From: Hymenobacter siberiensis
GTDB taxonomy: Bacteria > Bacteroidota > Bacteroidia > Cytophagales > Hymenobacteraceae
NCBI RefSeq assembly: GCF_018967845.1
Contig: NZ_JAHLZZ010000001.1
Location: forward strand, 3,100,001-3,164,000
Direction: 5' to 3'
DNA: 64,000 nt
Shown here: positions 40,847 through 50,136 of the stretch, one piece after another
How positions within the stretch are numbered: position 1 is the stretch's first letter
How the letters are laid out: each line of letters begins with the position of its first letter
Notes under the pieces: generated by a model
Told to the model about the DNA's origin: nothing
Seen by the model: only the letters and a program-made list of their open reading frames with translations
Database searches by the model: none
Translations under genes and position numbers: made by a program

Positions 40847-42157
40847 TTGAATCTCATTGAAGAACTGACCTGGCGCGGCATGTTTCACGACGCCATGCCC
40901 GGCACCGCCGAACACCTCGCGGCCAACGCCCCCATCACCGGCTACATTGGCTTCGACCCCACGGCGGCCTCACTGCACATCGGCAACCTAGCCACCATCA
41001 TGTTACTCGTGCATTTGCAGCGCGCCGGCCACCGCCCCGTGGCCCTGGTAGGCGGGGCCACCGGCATGATTGGCGACCCCAGCGGCAAATCAGCCGAGCG
41101 CAACCTGCTCGACGAAGCCACCCTACGCCACAACCAGGCTGGTATTCAGGCACAGCTGGAAAAATTCCTGGATTTCAGCGCAGGCCCCACCGGCGCACTG
41201 GTGGTGAACAACTACGACTGGTTCAAGGAAATTGGCTTTCTGGGCTTCCTGCGCGAAGTCGGCAAGCACCTCACAGTGAACTACATGATGGCCAAGGACT
41301 CGGTAAAGCGCCGCATCAGTGGCAACGAGGACAGCGGCTCCGACGGCATCAGCTACACCGAATTCAGCTACCAGCTACTGCAGGGCTACGATTTCGTGCA
41401 CCTCAACAAAACGCTGAACTGCACCCTGCAAATGGGCGCCAGCGACCAGTGGGGCAACATCACGACCGGCACCGAGCTCATCCGCCGCCTTTCCAACGCC
41501 GAGGACCGCGAAGCGAAAGCCTACGCCCTCACCGGCCAGCTCATCACCAAAGCCGATGGCACCAAGTACGGCAAGTCCGAAACCGGCACCGTCTGGCTCG
41601 ACCCCGCCCTCACCTCGCCCTACCAGTTCTACCAATTCTTCCTCAACTCGGCCGATGTGGACGCCCCGCGCCTCATCCGCGTGTTCACGCTGCTCAGCGA
41701 GCCCGAGATTCTGGCCATCGAAGCCGAGCATGCGGCCGCCCCGCACCTGCGCACCCTGCAAAAGGCCCTGGCGGCCGACGTAACCACCCGCGTGCATTCC
41801 GCCGAAGCCACCGAAGCTGCCATTGCCGCCTCGCAGGTCCTGTTTGGCGGCGGCGACCTCGCCTCGCTCGATGAAGCGACCTTGCTCGATGTATTCGCCG
41901 GCGTGCCGCACCTGCGCGTGCTCCGCGCTGAGATGACCGAGCTCAACACCACTACCTTCCTCAGCGATTTCACCCTGCACAAAATCTTCCCTTCCAAAGG
42001 CGAAGCCCGCAAGATGATTCAGGCCGGCGGCGTGAGCATCAACCGCGAGAAAGTAGCCTCCCCCGATGCGTCAGTGGCCGCGCTGCAGCATCTGGCCAGC
42101 AAATACCTGGTGGTGCAGAAGGGCAAAAAGAACTACTTCCTGGTCGAGTTGGTGTAA
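40847..42157 (+). CDS. tyrS: Tyrosyl-tRNA synthetase
   Basis: 436 residues from TTG 40847 ([20 protein letters not shown]). Class I synthetase: HIGH-type motif in [16 protein letters not shown], tyrosine-binding region [26 protein letters not shown]-type motif as [17 protein letters not shown], and the KMSKS-type loop [14 protein letters not shown]. The C-terminal S4-like RNA-binding domain is [20 protein letters not shown] followed by [15 protein letters not shown]. The TTG is the only good start; upstream sequence is the repeat arm. Confidence 0.96.
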   Translation: MNLIEELTWRGMFHDAMPGTAEHLAANAPITGYIGFDPTAASLHIGNLATIMLLVHLQRAGHRPVALVGGATGMIGDPSGKSAERNLLDEATLRHNQAGIQAQLEKFLDFSAGPTGALVVNNYDWFKEIGFLGFLREVGKHLTVNYMMAKDSVKRRISGNEDSGSDGISYTEFSYQLLQGYDFVHLNKTLNCTLQMGASDQWGNITTGTELIRRLSNAEDREAKAYALTGQLITKADGTKYGKSETGTVWLDPALTSPYQFYQFFLNSADVDAPRLIRVFTLLSEPEILAIEAEHAAAPHLRTLQKALAADVTTRVHSAEATEAAIAASQVLFGGGDLASLDEATLLDVFAGVPHLRVLRAEMTELNTTTFLSDFTLHKIFPSKGEARKMIQAGGVSINREKVASPDASVAALQHLASKYLVVQKGKKNYFLVELV

Positions 42158-42169
42158 AAACAACGTCCT

Positions 42170-42266
42170 GCCGGGCGCAGCCGAGATATCACGCATGCTT
42201 TCGCGCTTCTTTGCCGTTGAAGGATAGGATTACTGTTGCAAGCAAGAATCTTCGGCTACGCCCGGC
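42170..42266. repeat. Palindromic element with GCCGGGCG ends
   Basis: GCCGGGCGCAGCCGAGAT (42170-42187) and ATCTTCGGCTACGCCCGGC (42248-42266) pair with one mismatch and one bulge around 60 nt of spacer. It is located just after tyrS. It differs from the MITE families elsewhere. Confidence 0.65.
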
Positions 42267-42289
42267 ATGCCGGATGCCCAGCTACCAAC

Positions 42290-42323
42290 AAAAAAGGCCC
42301 CACCAAGCGGAGGGGCCTTTTTT
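42290..42323. terminator. Bidirectional terminator between tyrS and histone-like gene
   Basis: AAAAAAGGCCCC (42290-42301) mirrors GGGGCCTTTTTT (42312-42323): a perfect 12-bp stem with A run and T run on either side, suited to both convergent genes. Confidence 0.9.
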
Positions 42324-42377
42324 TCGTCCACAGAATCCGCGAAATCCGAAGAATCCGCACGAACCCGTGGTTCAGAA

Positions 42378-42647
42378 TTACTTCTTAGCGGGGGCTTTCT
42401 TAGCCGGAGCAGCCTTGGCGGGGGCGGCCTTCTTGGCAGCCGGAGCCTTGGCAGCGGGAGCAGCCGCAGCCGCACCGGTGTTTTTGGTGTTCTGCACTTC
42501 GGTGCGGAATGCCTGAGCCATCGTTTTCAGCTCCTGCATGCCTTTGCGTACGCGGGTACCGGCAGCGGCGTTCTGCTTGTCGTAGAATTTCGAGAAATCG
42601 TCTTCGAGCGACATCACGAGGTCCTTCAGTTTGCCAAAATTGTTCAT
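42378..42647 (-). CDS. Histone H1-like nucleoid protein
   Basis: 89 residues from ATG 42647. The N-terminal 60 residues form a helical Hc1-like region (MNNFGKLKDLVMSLEDDFSK, YDKQNAAAGTRVRKGMQELK). The C-terminus is a Lys/Ala/Pro repeat tail (KKAAPAKAAPAKKAPAKK), as in eukaryotic H1 tails and chlamydial Hc1. Expected to bind DNA nonspecifically and compact the nucleoid. The frame continues 26 codons upstream without family similarity. Lys/Ala repeats could vary in length between strains. Confidence 0.88.
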   Translation of the reverse strand: MNNFGKLKDLVMSLEDDFSKFYDKQNAAAGTRVRKGMQELKTMAQAFRTEVQNTKNTGAAAAAPAAKAPAAKKAAPAKAAPAKKAPAKK

Positions 42648-42784
42648 TGGAAGTTGGGGTTGGGGTGAAAAATAAGTTTGTGGTGGTGTTAAGCCGGCCC
42701 TAATATACAGGGATTTCAAATGCAAGCAAGTTTTTCACTTTTTTTTTAAAACGCCCTTCCCGGCTTTCAAAGGCAGATTTCGCC

Positions 42785-42823
42785 AAAAAAAAGGCCGTTT
42801 GCGCAATCTGCGCAAACGGCCTT
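42785..42823 (-). terminator. Terminator after serine palmitoyltransferase gene
   Basis: A perfect 15-bp stem (42809-42823 with 42791-42805) followed by T residues on the minus strand. A further 9-bp hairpin (ACGCGGGCT/AGCCCGCGT) lies nearer the stop. Confidence 0.85.
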
Positions 42824-42899
42824 GTCATTAGAATAGTCCAAAAATAAGAACGCGGGCTACCTCTACAGGCAGCCCGCGTGGGTAGTTGGCAGTGCCGTT

Positions 42900-44147
42900 T
42901 TAAACTGCCTCCGGAATCGCAGTAGTACGGCTGTAGAGGCCCTTTTTGAGCTTATCGGCCACGGCGGTAAAGGCCACAATCGTTTCCTCCACATCCGCAA
43001 GCGTATGAGCGGCCGTGGGGATGATGCGCAGCATAATCACGCCCTTCGGCACCACCGGATACACCACTATAGAGCAGAAAATACCGTGATTCTCACGCAA
43101 ATCCAGCGTTACCTGCGTTGCATCGGCCACGGTGCCCTCCAACAGCACGGGCGTTACCGGCGAGGTGGTCGTGCCCAGATTGAAGCCTTTTTCGCGCAAG
43201 CCGCTCTGCATGGCGCGCACAATGGTCCAGAGGTTTTCCTTGAGCTGCGGCTGGGTGCGCAGCAACTCCAACCGCTTTAGCGCACCCGCTACGAGGGGCA
43301 TGGGGAGCGATTTGGCGAAAATTTGGCTGCGCATGTTGTAACGCAAATAGTCAATTACGCTTTCCGGCCCGGCCACGAACGCGCCGATGCTGGCCATGCT
43401 CTTAGCAAAGGTCGAAAAATAAAGGTCGATATCGTCCTGTACGCCCTGTTCTTCGCCCGTTCCGGCCCCTTTGGCGCCCATCGTGCCAAAGCCATGAGCA
43501 TCGTCAACAAAGAGGCGGAAGTCGAATTTTTCCTTCAGTGCCACCACGCCGCGCAGGTCGCCCTGGTTGCCCGACATGCCGAATACGCCCTCGGTGATAA
43601 CGAGAATGCCACCGCCGGTTTCATCGGTCAGGCGCTTGGCGCGCTCCAGCTGCTTTTCCAGGCTGGCCATGTTGTTGTGGTTGTACACAAAGCGCTTGCC
43701 GGCGTGGAGGCGCACCCCGTCGATGATGCAGGCATGCGACTCGGCGTCGTACACAATCACGTCGTGGCGATTCACCAGCGCATCGATGATGGACACAACG
43801 CCCTGATAGCCGAAGTTGAGCAGCGTGGCGGTGGGCTTCATCACTATCTCGGCCAGCTCGTCTTCCAGCTGCTCGTGCAGCGTGGAGTTGCCGCTCATCA
43901 TGCGCGCGCCCATGGGCAGGGCCATGCCGTAGTCGGCGGCCGCGTCGGCATCGGCCTTGCGCACCTCGGGGTGGTTGGCCAGCCCGAGGTAATTGTTCAG
44001 ACTCCAGGTCAGCACTTCTTTGCCCCGGAAAATCATGCGAGGCTTAATTTCACCTTCCAGCTTGGGGAAAGCAAAGTAGCCGTGCGCATAGCTTGAATGC
44101 GAACCCAGAGGCCCACGGTTGGCCGAAACCCGGTCAAAAATATCCAC
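42900..44147 (-). CDS. Serine palmitoyltransferase-type alpha-oxoamine synthase
   Basis: 415 residues from GTG 44147. A PLP enzyme of the alpha-oxoamine synthase family: LTWSLNNYLGLANHPEVRKA, substrate-binding GARMMSGNSTLHEQLEDELA, LFVDDAHGFGTMGAKG (His stacking on PLP) and the Schiff-base Lys in STFAKSMASIGAFVAG. The N-terminal YFAFPKLEGEIKPRMIFRGK pattern fits the Bacteroidota enzyme that makes the sphingolipid base from serine and acyl-CoA, rather than KBL or BioF, although those remain possible. The longer frame to 44249 crosses a TACCTTTG promoter at 44237-44244 and is rejected. Leader about 80 nt. Confidence 0.85.
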   Translation of the reverse strand: MDIFDRVSANRGPLGSHSSYAHGYFAFPKLEGEIKPRMIFRGKEVLTWSLNNYLGLANHPEVRKADADAAADYGMALPMGARMMSGNSTLHEQLEDELAEIVMKPTATLLNFGYQGVVSIIDALVNRHDVIVYDAESHACIIDGVRLHAGKRFVYNHNNMASLEKQLERAKRLTDETGGGILVITEGVFGMSGNQGDLRGVVALKEKFDFRLFVDDAHGFGTMGAKGAGTGEEQGVQDDIDLYFSTFAKSMASIGAFVAGPESVIDYLRYNMRSQIFAKSLPMPLVAGALKRLELLRTQPQLKENLWTIVRAMQSGLREKGFNLGTTTSPVTPVLLEGTVADATQVTLDLRENHGIFCSIVVYPVVPKGVIMLRIIPTAAHTLADVEETIVAFTAVADKLKKGLYSRTTAIPEAV

Positions 44148-44236
44148 TGAAAAAATGGTAATAGGGTGAGAAAAGGCGGGGGAACTGCCGCTTTGGGAAT
44201 TACTATTGTTTTTACAACCCAAAACGAGGCTAACCA

Positions 44237-44244
44237 CAAAGGTA
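44237..44244 (-). promoter_or_regulatory. Promoter -7 box (TACCTTTG) for serine palmitoyltransferase gene
   Basis: Exact match on the minus strand; it excludes the upstream start codon. Confidence 0.6.
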
Positions 44245-44493
44245 ACCACCGCTTCGCGGATGTATATAATTTGGGCTTAATAACCGCGTAATGGCCCGAG
44301 GGTTTGCCGGCGGGGCGTGGTTTCGCAGTTTCTTTGTGGGCGCTTTGCCTCGATTGCCCCTGTGGCCCGTCGTGCAGCGCCCCACGAAGCAGCTTCACGG
44401 CTTCGTTACCACCATTGAATTGCCAATGCGGCCGCGTTGCGCTAGCCGCGCTCAGCATAACTCTACTGATTGAATTGCTCCCCTCCCACCCAC

Positions 44494-46005
44494 ATGAAAA
44501 AAATCACCAAGCTGCTCGTCGCCAACCGGGGCGAAATTGCCCTCCGCGTCCTCCGTTCCGCCAAGGAAATGGGCATTGCCACCGTGGCCATCTACTCGGA
44601 GGCCGACCGCAATGCCCTGCATGTGCGCTACGCCGATGAGGCCGTATGCGTAGGCCCGCCCGCCTCGAAAGACAGCTACCTGCGCGGCGATAAAATCATT
44701 GAAGTCTGCAAGGAATTAGGGGTTGATGCCATTCACCCCGGCTACGGTTTCCTCTCCGAGAATGCCGGCTTTGCCCGCATGGTGCGCGCGGCAGGCTTGA
44801 TTTTCGTGGGCCCCAGCCCCGAGGCCATGGAAATGATGGGCGACAAGCTCTCGGCCAAGCAAGCCGTGAAAGCCTACAACATCCCGCTGGTGCCCGGCAC
44901 CGACGAAGCCATTTCGGACGTAGCCGCCGCCAAGGAGATTGCGAAGGAAGTCGGCTTTCCCATCCTAATCAAGGCCTCGGCCGGCGGCGGTGGCAAGGGC
45001 ATGCGCATCGTGAACGGGGCCGATGAGTTCGAGGAGCAAATGCAGCTGGCCGTCAACGAGGCCGTGTCGGCCTTCGGCGACGGCGCGGTATTCATCGAGA
45101 AATTCGTGACCGGCCCCCGCCACATCGAAATTCAGGTTTTGGGGGATGAGCACGGCAACATCGTGCACCTATTCGAGCGCGAGTGCAGCATCCAGCGCCG
45201 CCACCAGAAGGTAATTGAGGAAGCGCCCTCGTCGGTGCTCACGCCCGAGCTGCGCGCCGAAATGGGCCGCTGCGCCGTGGACGTGGCCCGCGCCTGCAAC
45301 TACGCGGGCGCCGGCACCGTGGAATTCCTGCTCGATGACCAGCGCAACTTCTACTTCCTGGAGATGAACACGCGCCTGCAGGTAGAGCACCCCGTGACCG
45401 AGCAAATCACCGGCCTCGACCTGGTGAAAGAGCAGATAAAAGTAGCCCAGGGCGAGCCCCTCGCCTTCTCGCAGGACGACCTCACCATTACCGGCCACGC
45501 CATGGAGCTGCGCGTGTACGCCGAAGACCCGCAAAACAACTTCCTGCCCGACATCGGAACCCTAACCACCTACGTGCGCCCCCAGGGCCCCGGCGTGCGC
45601 GTCGACGATGGCTTCGAGCAGGGCATGGAAATCCCAATTTACTACGACCCGATGATTGCCAAGCTGGTTACCTTCGGGGCCGACCGCGCCGAGGCCATCG
45701 CCCGCATGCTGCGTGCCATTGAGGAGTATAAAATCACCGGCATCGAAACTACGCTGCCCTTCGGAGCCTACGTAATGCGCCACCCCGCCTTCGTGAGCGG
45801 CGACTTCGATACCAACTTCATCAAGGACCATTTCTCCCCCGCCGACCTCGCCCCCATCACGCCGGATGAAGCCACGGCCAAAGTAGCCGCCGCCCTGGGT
45901 GCGATGCTGCTCAGTGATAAGAAACCTAAAACAACTGCCGCAACTGGTGAAACTGGTGGCGCGGAGGTTTCGGGCTGGCGGCGGAACCGGTTGGGGGTGC
46001 GGTAA
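44494..46005 (+). CDS. accC: Acyl-CoA carboxylase biotin carboxylase subunit
   Basis: 503 residues from ATG 44494 (MKKITKLLVANRGEIALRVL). ATP-grasp enzyme that carboxylates biotin on its carrier protein. Motifs: DAIHPGYGFLSENAGFARMV, ATP loop ILIKASAGGGGKGMRI, EKFVTGPRHIEIQVLGDEHG, ECSIQRRHQKVIEEAPS, FLEMNTRLQVEHPVTE with the catalytic Glu/Arg region. The C-terminal 40 residues (after FIKDHFSPADL) are poorly conserved and no biotin attachment site is present, so the carrier is separate. It could serve acetyl-CoA or propionyl-CoA carboxylase; no carboxyltransferase gene is adjacent. Confidence 0.93.
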   Translation: MKKITKLLVANRGEIALRVLRSAKEMGIATVAIYSEADRNALHVRYADEAVCVGPPASKDSYLRGDKIIEVCKELGVDAIHPGYGFLSENAGFARMVRAAGLIFVGPSPEAMEMMGDKLSAKQAVKAYNIPLVPGTDEAISDVAAAKEIAKEVGFPILIKASAGGGGKGMRIVNGADEFEEQMQLAVNEAVSAFGDGAVFIEKFVTGPRHIEIQVLGDEHGNIVHLFERECSIQRRHQKVIEEAPSSVLTPELRAEMGRCAVDVARACNYAGAGTVEFLLDDQRNFYFLEMNTRLQVEHPVTEQITGLDLVKEQIKVAQGEPLAFSQDDLTITGHAMELRVYAEDPQNNFLPDIGTLTTYVRPQGPGVRVDDGFEQGMEIPIYYDPMIAKLVTFGADRAEAIARMLRAIEEYKITGIETTLPFGAYVMRHPAFVSGDFDTNFIKDHFSPADLAPITPDEATAKVAAALGAMLLSDKKPKTTAATGETGGAEVSGWRRNRLGVR

Positions 46006-46023
46006 CGCCCTCAATTTTAAAAG

Positions 46024-46062
46024 AAAAGGGAAACATGGCTGACGCCGGGCTTCCCTTTTTTA
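46024..46062 (+). terminator. accC terminator
   Basis: AAAAGGGAA pairs with TTCCCTTTT around an 18-nt loop, followed by TTA, 19 nt after the accC stop. Confidence 0.7.
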
Positions 46063-46086
46063 TTGCGCCTACAGCTTCGTTAAGCC

Positions 46087-46231
46087 GGAGTTGTTTAGAA
46101 AGTCACAAAAGGTACTCAACCGGTCATGCAGAGCGCAGCGCAGCATCTTGCTCGCATCGTTGAACGGGCCTGACGATGCGAGCAAGATGCTGCGCGCTGC
46201 ATGACCGTTCGGGGACTTTCTAAACAGCTTC
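46087..46231. mobile_element. MITE-like palindromic element, copy B (145 bp)
   Basis: Inverted copy of the element at 14381-14526: the same outer repeats (46087-46104 and 46214-46231, core TTTAGAAAGTC), the same spacers (ACAAAAGGTACTCAACC on the left, CCGTTCGGG on the right) and the same GTCATGCA...GCATCTTGCTCGCATC stem, here with a 5-nt asymmetry. The right repeat overlaps the 3' end of the small gene at 46220-46447 and supplies its stop codon. Confidence 0.85.
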
Positions 46232-46447
46232 GCTGTCACCACCGATAGTATCCCAAAAGTATTTGCACGCTTCAGATTCGCTAGTAAAGATTTTCAAATT
46301 AGATTTCTGGCCCCTTTCGCTATAGTAAACCTCCCATCCACGAGTTGTTTTGCCAATAGTGTAGGTTTCGTTAGGTAAGCCACCATTTAGGTACCAGCCG
46401 CGAAACCTTCCTGCTATCAGTGCTTCTTCTAACGTTTTTAAATCCAT
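46220..46447 (-). CDS. Small hypothetical protein (75 aa), possible immunity-type
   Basis: MDLKTLEEALIAGRFRGWYL then NGGLPNETYTIGKTTRGWEV, YYSERGQKSNLKIF and SESEACKYFWDTIGGDSEAV. The order N-G-G-x-P-N-E, W-E-V-Y-Y-S-E-R-G and S-E-S-E-A-C is reminiscent of small immunity proteins of polymorphic toxins, but I cannot name a family with certainty. Cytoplasmic, AT-richer than its surroundings. The final EAV and the TAG are encoded by the terminal repeat of MITE copy B, so the original C-terminus may have been replaced. It lies 33 nt downstream of the RES toxin gene on the same strand. Confidence 0.6.
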   Translation of the reverse strand: MDLKTLEEALIAGRFRGWYLNGGLPNETYTIGKTTRGWEVYYSERGQKSNLKIFTSESEACKYFWDTIGGDSEAV

Positions 46448-46480
46448 TTATCGATAAGACAGTTGAAGTAGTCGGGTTCT

Positions 46481-46933
46481 TTACGCCTCTTTAATCCGAG
46501 GGTCAAACTCAAAGTCCTCCCAGCCCACGATATTCACCTGCCCAAAATCCGGGTGCTGGGTATTGAGCACGTAGTTGTGCTCGTGAGCGATGATGGAGGA
46601 CGGCACCCGCAGCACGGCCGCCTTCTGGCGCTGGTACCAGGCTGCTCCCAAGGGCTGGCAGCGGGCGTAATGGCGCGGCAGCTGCCACTCGGTCGGCATC
46701 TGGTCCAGCGTCAGTTCTTCGACGGCTAACGTATCCGGCACCTCAATGCGGATGACTTTGAAGAGGCTGTTGAGGCCCTCGCCGCTGCGGTGCACCACGT
46801 TTTCGAGGCAGGCCAGGGCGCGGCTGCCGGCGGCGTAGATGACCAGCTGGCCGCGCAGGTTCCAGCGGCCGGGGTTGCCGGAAGCGACGAGCTCGCCGGC
46901 GTATTTGGCCAGGCAGATGCGGTAGATTTCCAC
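46481..46933 (-). CDS. RES-domain toxin (NAD+ phosphorylase type)
   Basis: 150 residues. RES domains degrade NAD+ in type II toxin-antitoxin systems. The R-E-S residues are visible: Arg in YRICLAKYAGELVASGNPGR, Glu in LACLENVVHRSGEGLN and Ser in VLRVPSSIIAHEHNYVLNTQ, together with RWNLRGQLVIYAA and HPDFGQVNIVGWEDFEFDPR at the end. Length matches the family. It sits 52 nt downstream of its Xre-type antitoxin, the usual gene order. Confidence 0.92.
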   Translation of the reverse strand: MEIYRICLAKYAGELVASGNPGRWNLRGQLVIYAAGSRALACLENVVHRSGEGLNSLFKVIRIEVPDTLAVEELTLDQMPTEWQLPRHYARCQPLGAAWYQRQKAAVLRVPSSIIAHEHNYVLNTQHPDFGQVNIVGWEDFEFDPRIKEA

Positions 46934-46985
46934 TGGGAGAAGTTAATCGAACGTCGTGCTTCGCGGGGCGCAGCATAACGTTCTG

Positions 46986-47429
46986 TTAGGCAAAATCCCC
47001 ATAGGCGATGCGGGCGACTTCGGCGGCCACTAGGTCGATACCGCCGCTCGTTTCGAGCAGGGCCAGCGGCGGCTGGTTGTCGAGGCCGTAGGCGGGCTTA
47101 TCGAGCCAGCGGCGGAAGGCCGGCAGCGCACCAAAGGACTCTTCTCCCTGACGGGCCAGGGCCAGTAGTTTCAGGATTTGCTCGCTGGCGGCGGGGCCAA
47201 GGCGCTTTTTGCCCTCGCGGTAAGCGCGCAAGGTTTTGGTGGTGGTATGCAGGAGAGCAGCCAGCTCATCGGCGCTCAGCTTTAACAGCGAGGCCACGTC
47301 GAAAGCCGTTTTGGCCGGCACGCCGGTGCGGGCTTCCATCACGAGGGCGAAGGAATCGGCCACGGTGGCTTGCAGGCTCCGCAGGGCAGGCGAATAAATG
47401 GCGACGGGAGGAGTGGCAAAGGCAGCCAT
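46986..47429 (-). CDS. Xre/MbcA/ParS-type antitoxin (DUF2384)
   Basis: 147 residues. N-terminal helix-turn-helix region SLLKLSADELAALLHTTTKT with LRAYREGKKRLGPAASEQIL, followed by the DUF2384 toxin-binding end EESFGALPAFRRWLDKPAYG and ETSGGIDLVAAEVARIAYGD. It neutralises the RES toxin and should autorepress the pair. Two 14-bp palindromic sites lie just upstream of its start at 47462-47496. First gene of the TA operon. Confidence 0.9.
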   Translation of the reverse strand: MAAFATPPVAIYSPALRSLQATVADSFALVMEARTGVPAKTAFDVASLLKLSADELAALLHTTTKTLRAYREGKKRLGPAASEQILKLLALARQGEESFGALPAFRRWLDKPAYGLDNQPPLALLETSGGIDLVAAEVARIAYGDFA

Positions 47430-47461
47430 ATGTATTGGGAATTAGTTCTTTCCTCAAATGT

Positions 47462-47496
47462 GGGAAATATTTCTTTATTAACGGGAAATATTTCCC
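47462..47496. promoter_or_regulatory. Twin operator for the Xre-RES operon
   Basis: GGGAAATATTTCCC at 47483-47496 is a perfect 14-bp palindrome; GGGAAATATTTCTT at 47462-47475 is a second, near-perfect copy. Their centres are 21 bp apart, two helical turns, so two dimers could bind on the same face. They lie 33-67 nt upstream of the antitoxin ATG and cover the likely promoter. Confidence 0.8.
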
Positions 47497-47679
47497 ATTA
47501 GTTTCCGACGGGGCAAGCCATTCTGCGCGAAAGCCCAGCTCAATATGCCCCAGTCATCAAGCGCTTGCCGATTTGATATCCATCCCGCTCTCACCTGCTA
47601 TCAATGTGCCTGACAGACCTCGAAGTGCGCAACAGCCACTCATGCGCGCCCACCGCGCCGGCCGGGTTTTTCTGGTTAG

Positions 47680-50077
47680 TTACAGCTTCATGATGCGGCG
47701 GCGGTACACTTTTTCGCCCAGACTGACGCGCAGCACATAGATACCGCTATGCACAGCGCGCAGGTCCAACCCCGTGCCGGTGGCTTCGGCCACGCGGTTG
47801 CCTTGCAGCGAGAATAGCTCCAGGTGGGCAGTACCCTTGCCGCCCGGGGCCAGCACCCGCAGATAGCCGCTGGTGGGGTTGGGGTAGGCCGTCAGCTCGG
47901 GCTCGGGCAGAACGGGCGGTGCCGGGGTGGTAAAGCTCGATTCGGCGCTGTAATAGTAGGTGCCGTTGTGAAGGAACCGGATGCGCATACGGTAGGCTGT
48001 GGCGGGCAGCAGGCCGCTGGGCACGCGGGCGCGCAGCGAGTCGCTGCCGTACCACAGGGCGGGGTAGGCCAAGGCCACTTGGCTGTGGCCGGGTACATTG
48101 GCCGGGCCAAACTCGAAGCGGGCACTATCAACAATACAGTTAGTGCTTGTGAGCGTGCCCGCCAGCACGGCGCTGCTGTCGGTGAGGGCCACCGGCGGCA
48201 GGGCTTCGGCCCGAAACGGCAGCGGACTGACAGCCAGTGAGCGCCGCACCAGCATGCCGTTGCCCCCGCCCAGCACCAGCGACTGCCCACCGTGGGTGTA
48301 CCCCATCGCCTGCGAGCCCAGGTTACGCTCCCAAATCCAGGTACGGCCGCCATCGGCAGTGCGGAAAATAGAACCGGCATCGTCCTGCACGCAGCCATTG
48401 TCGCGGTCGACGAAGTGTAGGCGCAGGGTGTGGCCGGTTGAATACCCTCGCGAGCGGTTGATTTCGAGGGGCGTCCAGGTAGCGCCGCCGTCCGTGGTCT
48501 TGTACACCACGGCGTATTCATCGAGCACATACCCAACCTGCTGGTCGAGGAATTGCACGTCGCTCGGAGTGCCATATTGGTTAAGCCGAACGGGCTGCCA
48601 GGTCAGGCCGCTATCGGAAGTTTTGAACAGGTCGCCGAAGGCGGTGGCAAAGCCGGTGGTGGCCGACACAAAGTTGAGCTTGCGAATGCCCTGCGTATAG
48701 GTTCCGTTGAGCAGCTGCCACGTCTGGCCGCCATCGGTAGTGCGGGCAATAACGTACCCATTGCCATCGAGCCCGCCCGCGTAGCCTACTTGGGCGTTCA
48801 CCATGCTCAGGGTTGAGACGACAGTAGTGCCGTAGTAGCGGGCTGGAATTGTGATGGTGGTCCAGGTTTGGCCGCCATCAACTGAGCGGGCGATGTTGCC
48901 ATTCACCGCCAGCAACGTATTGGCGTCGAGGCAGGCCAGTTGGGTTCCCGCCATTTGGGAGCGCAGCGCCCAGTTATCGCCACTATCGGTGGTGCGCAGC
49001 AGGCCGCTGGTGCTCAGGGCATAGCCCAATGCCCCATTGCCCGGAAACGCGACTGCCTGAATATTGCCCATAAGCGGGCCAAGCGGCTGCCAGGTCTGGC
49101 CGCCATCGGTGGTGCGCATGATGGGGCCTTTGTTGCCCCGGCCGGTCACATAGCCCGTACTGGCCGAGGTGAAGCGGACGCTGCTCCAGTAGTTGCCGTT
49201 GATGAAGCCGGAGTTTGCAGCCGGACCAATAGCAGTCCAGGTCAGCCCTGCATTGGTGGTGGAGTAGATGGTTCCGTAATCGCCCACCGCAAAGCCGACC
49301 GTGGCCGACAGAAAGTGCATGTCGGCAATATCCTGCATACTATTCGATACCAGCGTCCAGGTCAGGCCGCCATCGGCGGTTCGCAACAGGTCGCTGTGCT
49401 CACGGTGCGCAAACCCCACCCGCGACGAGATGAAGTGGAGCATGGTGATTTCGGAGGGGAAATAATTGACCTCCGACAGTTTGGTCCAGGTGGCGCCGCC
49501 GTTAATGGTTTTGTAAACTTTCCCACCCCACGAACCTAAAAACCCCACTTTCCCCGACACGAAAAAGCTGCTCAATACCGGGACGCCGCTGCTCGATTCC
49601 TGCCAATGGCGGCCACCATCAACGGAGCGGCGCACGAGGCCGTTGTTCGTCAGCTCCACCACCGTATTCAGCACTGATGGCGTGAAGCCGGGTGTAATAG
49701 TTCTGTAACAAGGGCTGGCTATAGCCGCCATACTGCGGGGCCGTTTGGGGCGCGCCAGACACCCGCGCCCAGCTAGTGCCGCCGTCGGTGCTGCGCCACA
49801 GCACGCCGGGATGCGTGAGCAAATAGCCGATTCCATCCGGCGAAAAGTCCAGGTCAGCGGCATCGGGGTAGCGCTTCACTTCCTGCCAGGTGGCCCCGGC
49901 ATCATCGGTGCGCAGCAGCGAACCAATTCCCTGGAGCACGAAGCCCCGGTTGGCGCTCACAAAGCGCACCACTTTTCCCGGATAGGTATTGGGCTTAGGG
50001 TTAAGCCATTGCCACTGGGCCGCAGCAGGCTGGAGGAATAAAAGCCAAAGAAAACCGGCGAGTAGAATTGTTTTCAT
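47680..50077 (-). pseudogene. T9SS-secreted YCF48/BNR-repeat protein with frameshift
   Basis: ATG 50077 opens a signal peptide (MKTILLAGFLWLLFLQPAAA) and repeats until about 49700, where the frame is lost; the remaining 700 residues continue in another frame. The body has about a dozen YCF48/Asp-box-like repeats, each ending in a T-x-D-G-G-x-T-W motif (TTDGGQTW, TADGGLTW, SVDGGQTW and variants), which would form beta-propellers. Residues near the end (AYPNPTSGYLRVLAPGGKG, VHSGIYVLRVSLGEKVYRRR) are a T9SS type A sorting domain. If the shift is real, only a 152-residue secreted fragment is made; the downstream part is otherwise undamaged, so the shift is recent or an assembly error. Confidence 0.8.
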
Positions 50078-50136
50078 GGTGGGAATTCAACCTCAAATGT
50101 CCTTTCCACCATCATCCCCGGCCCATTGCGCCGCTG

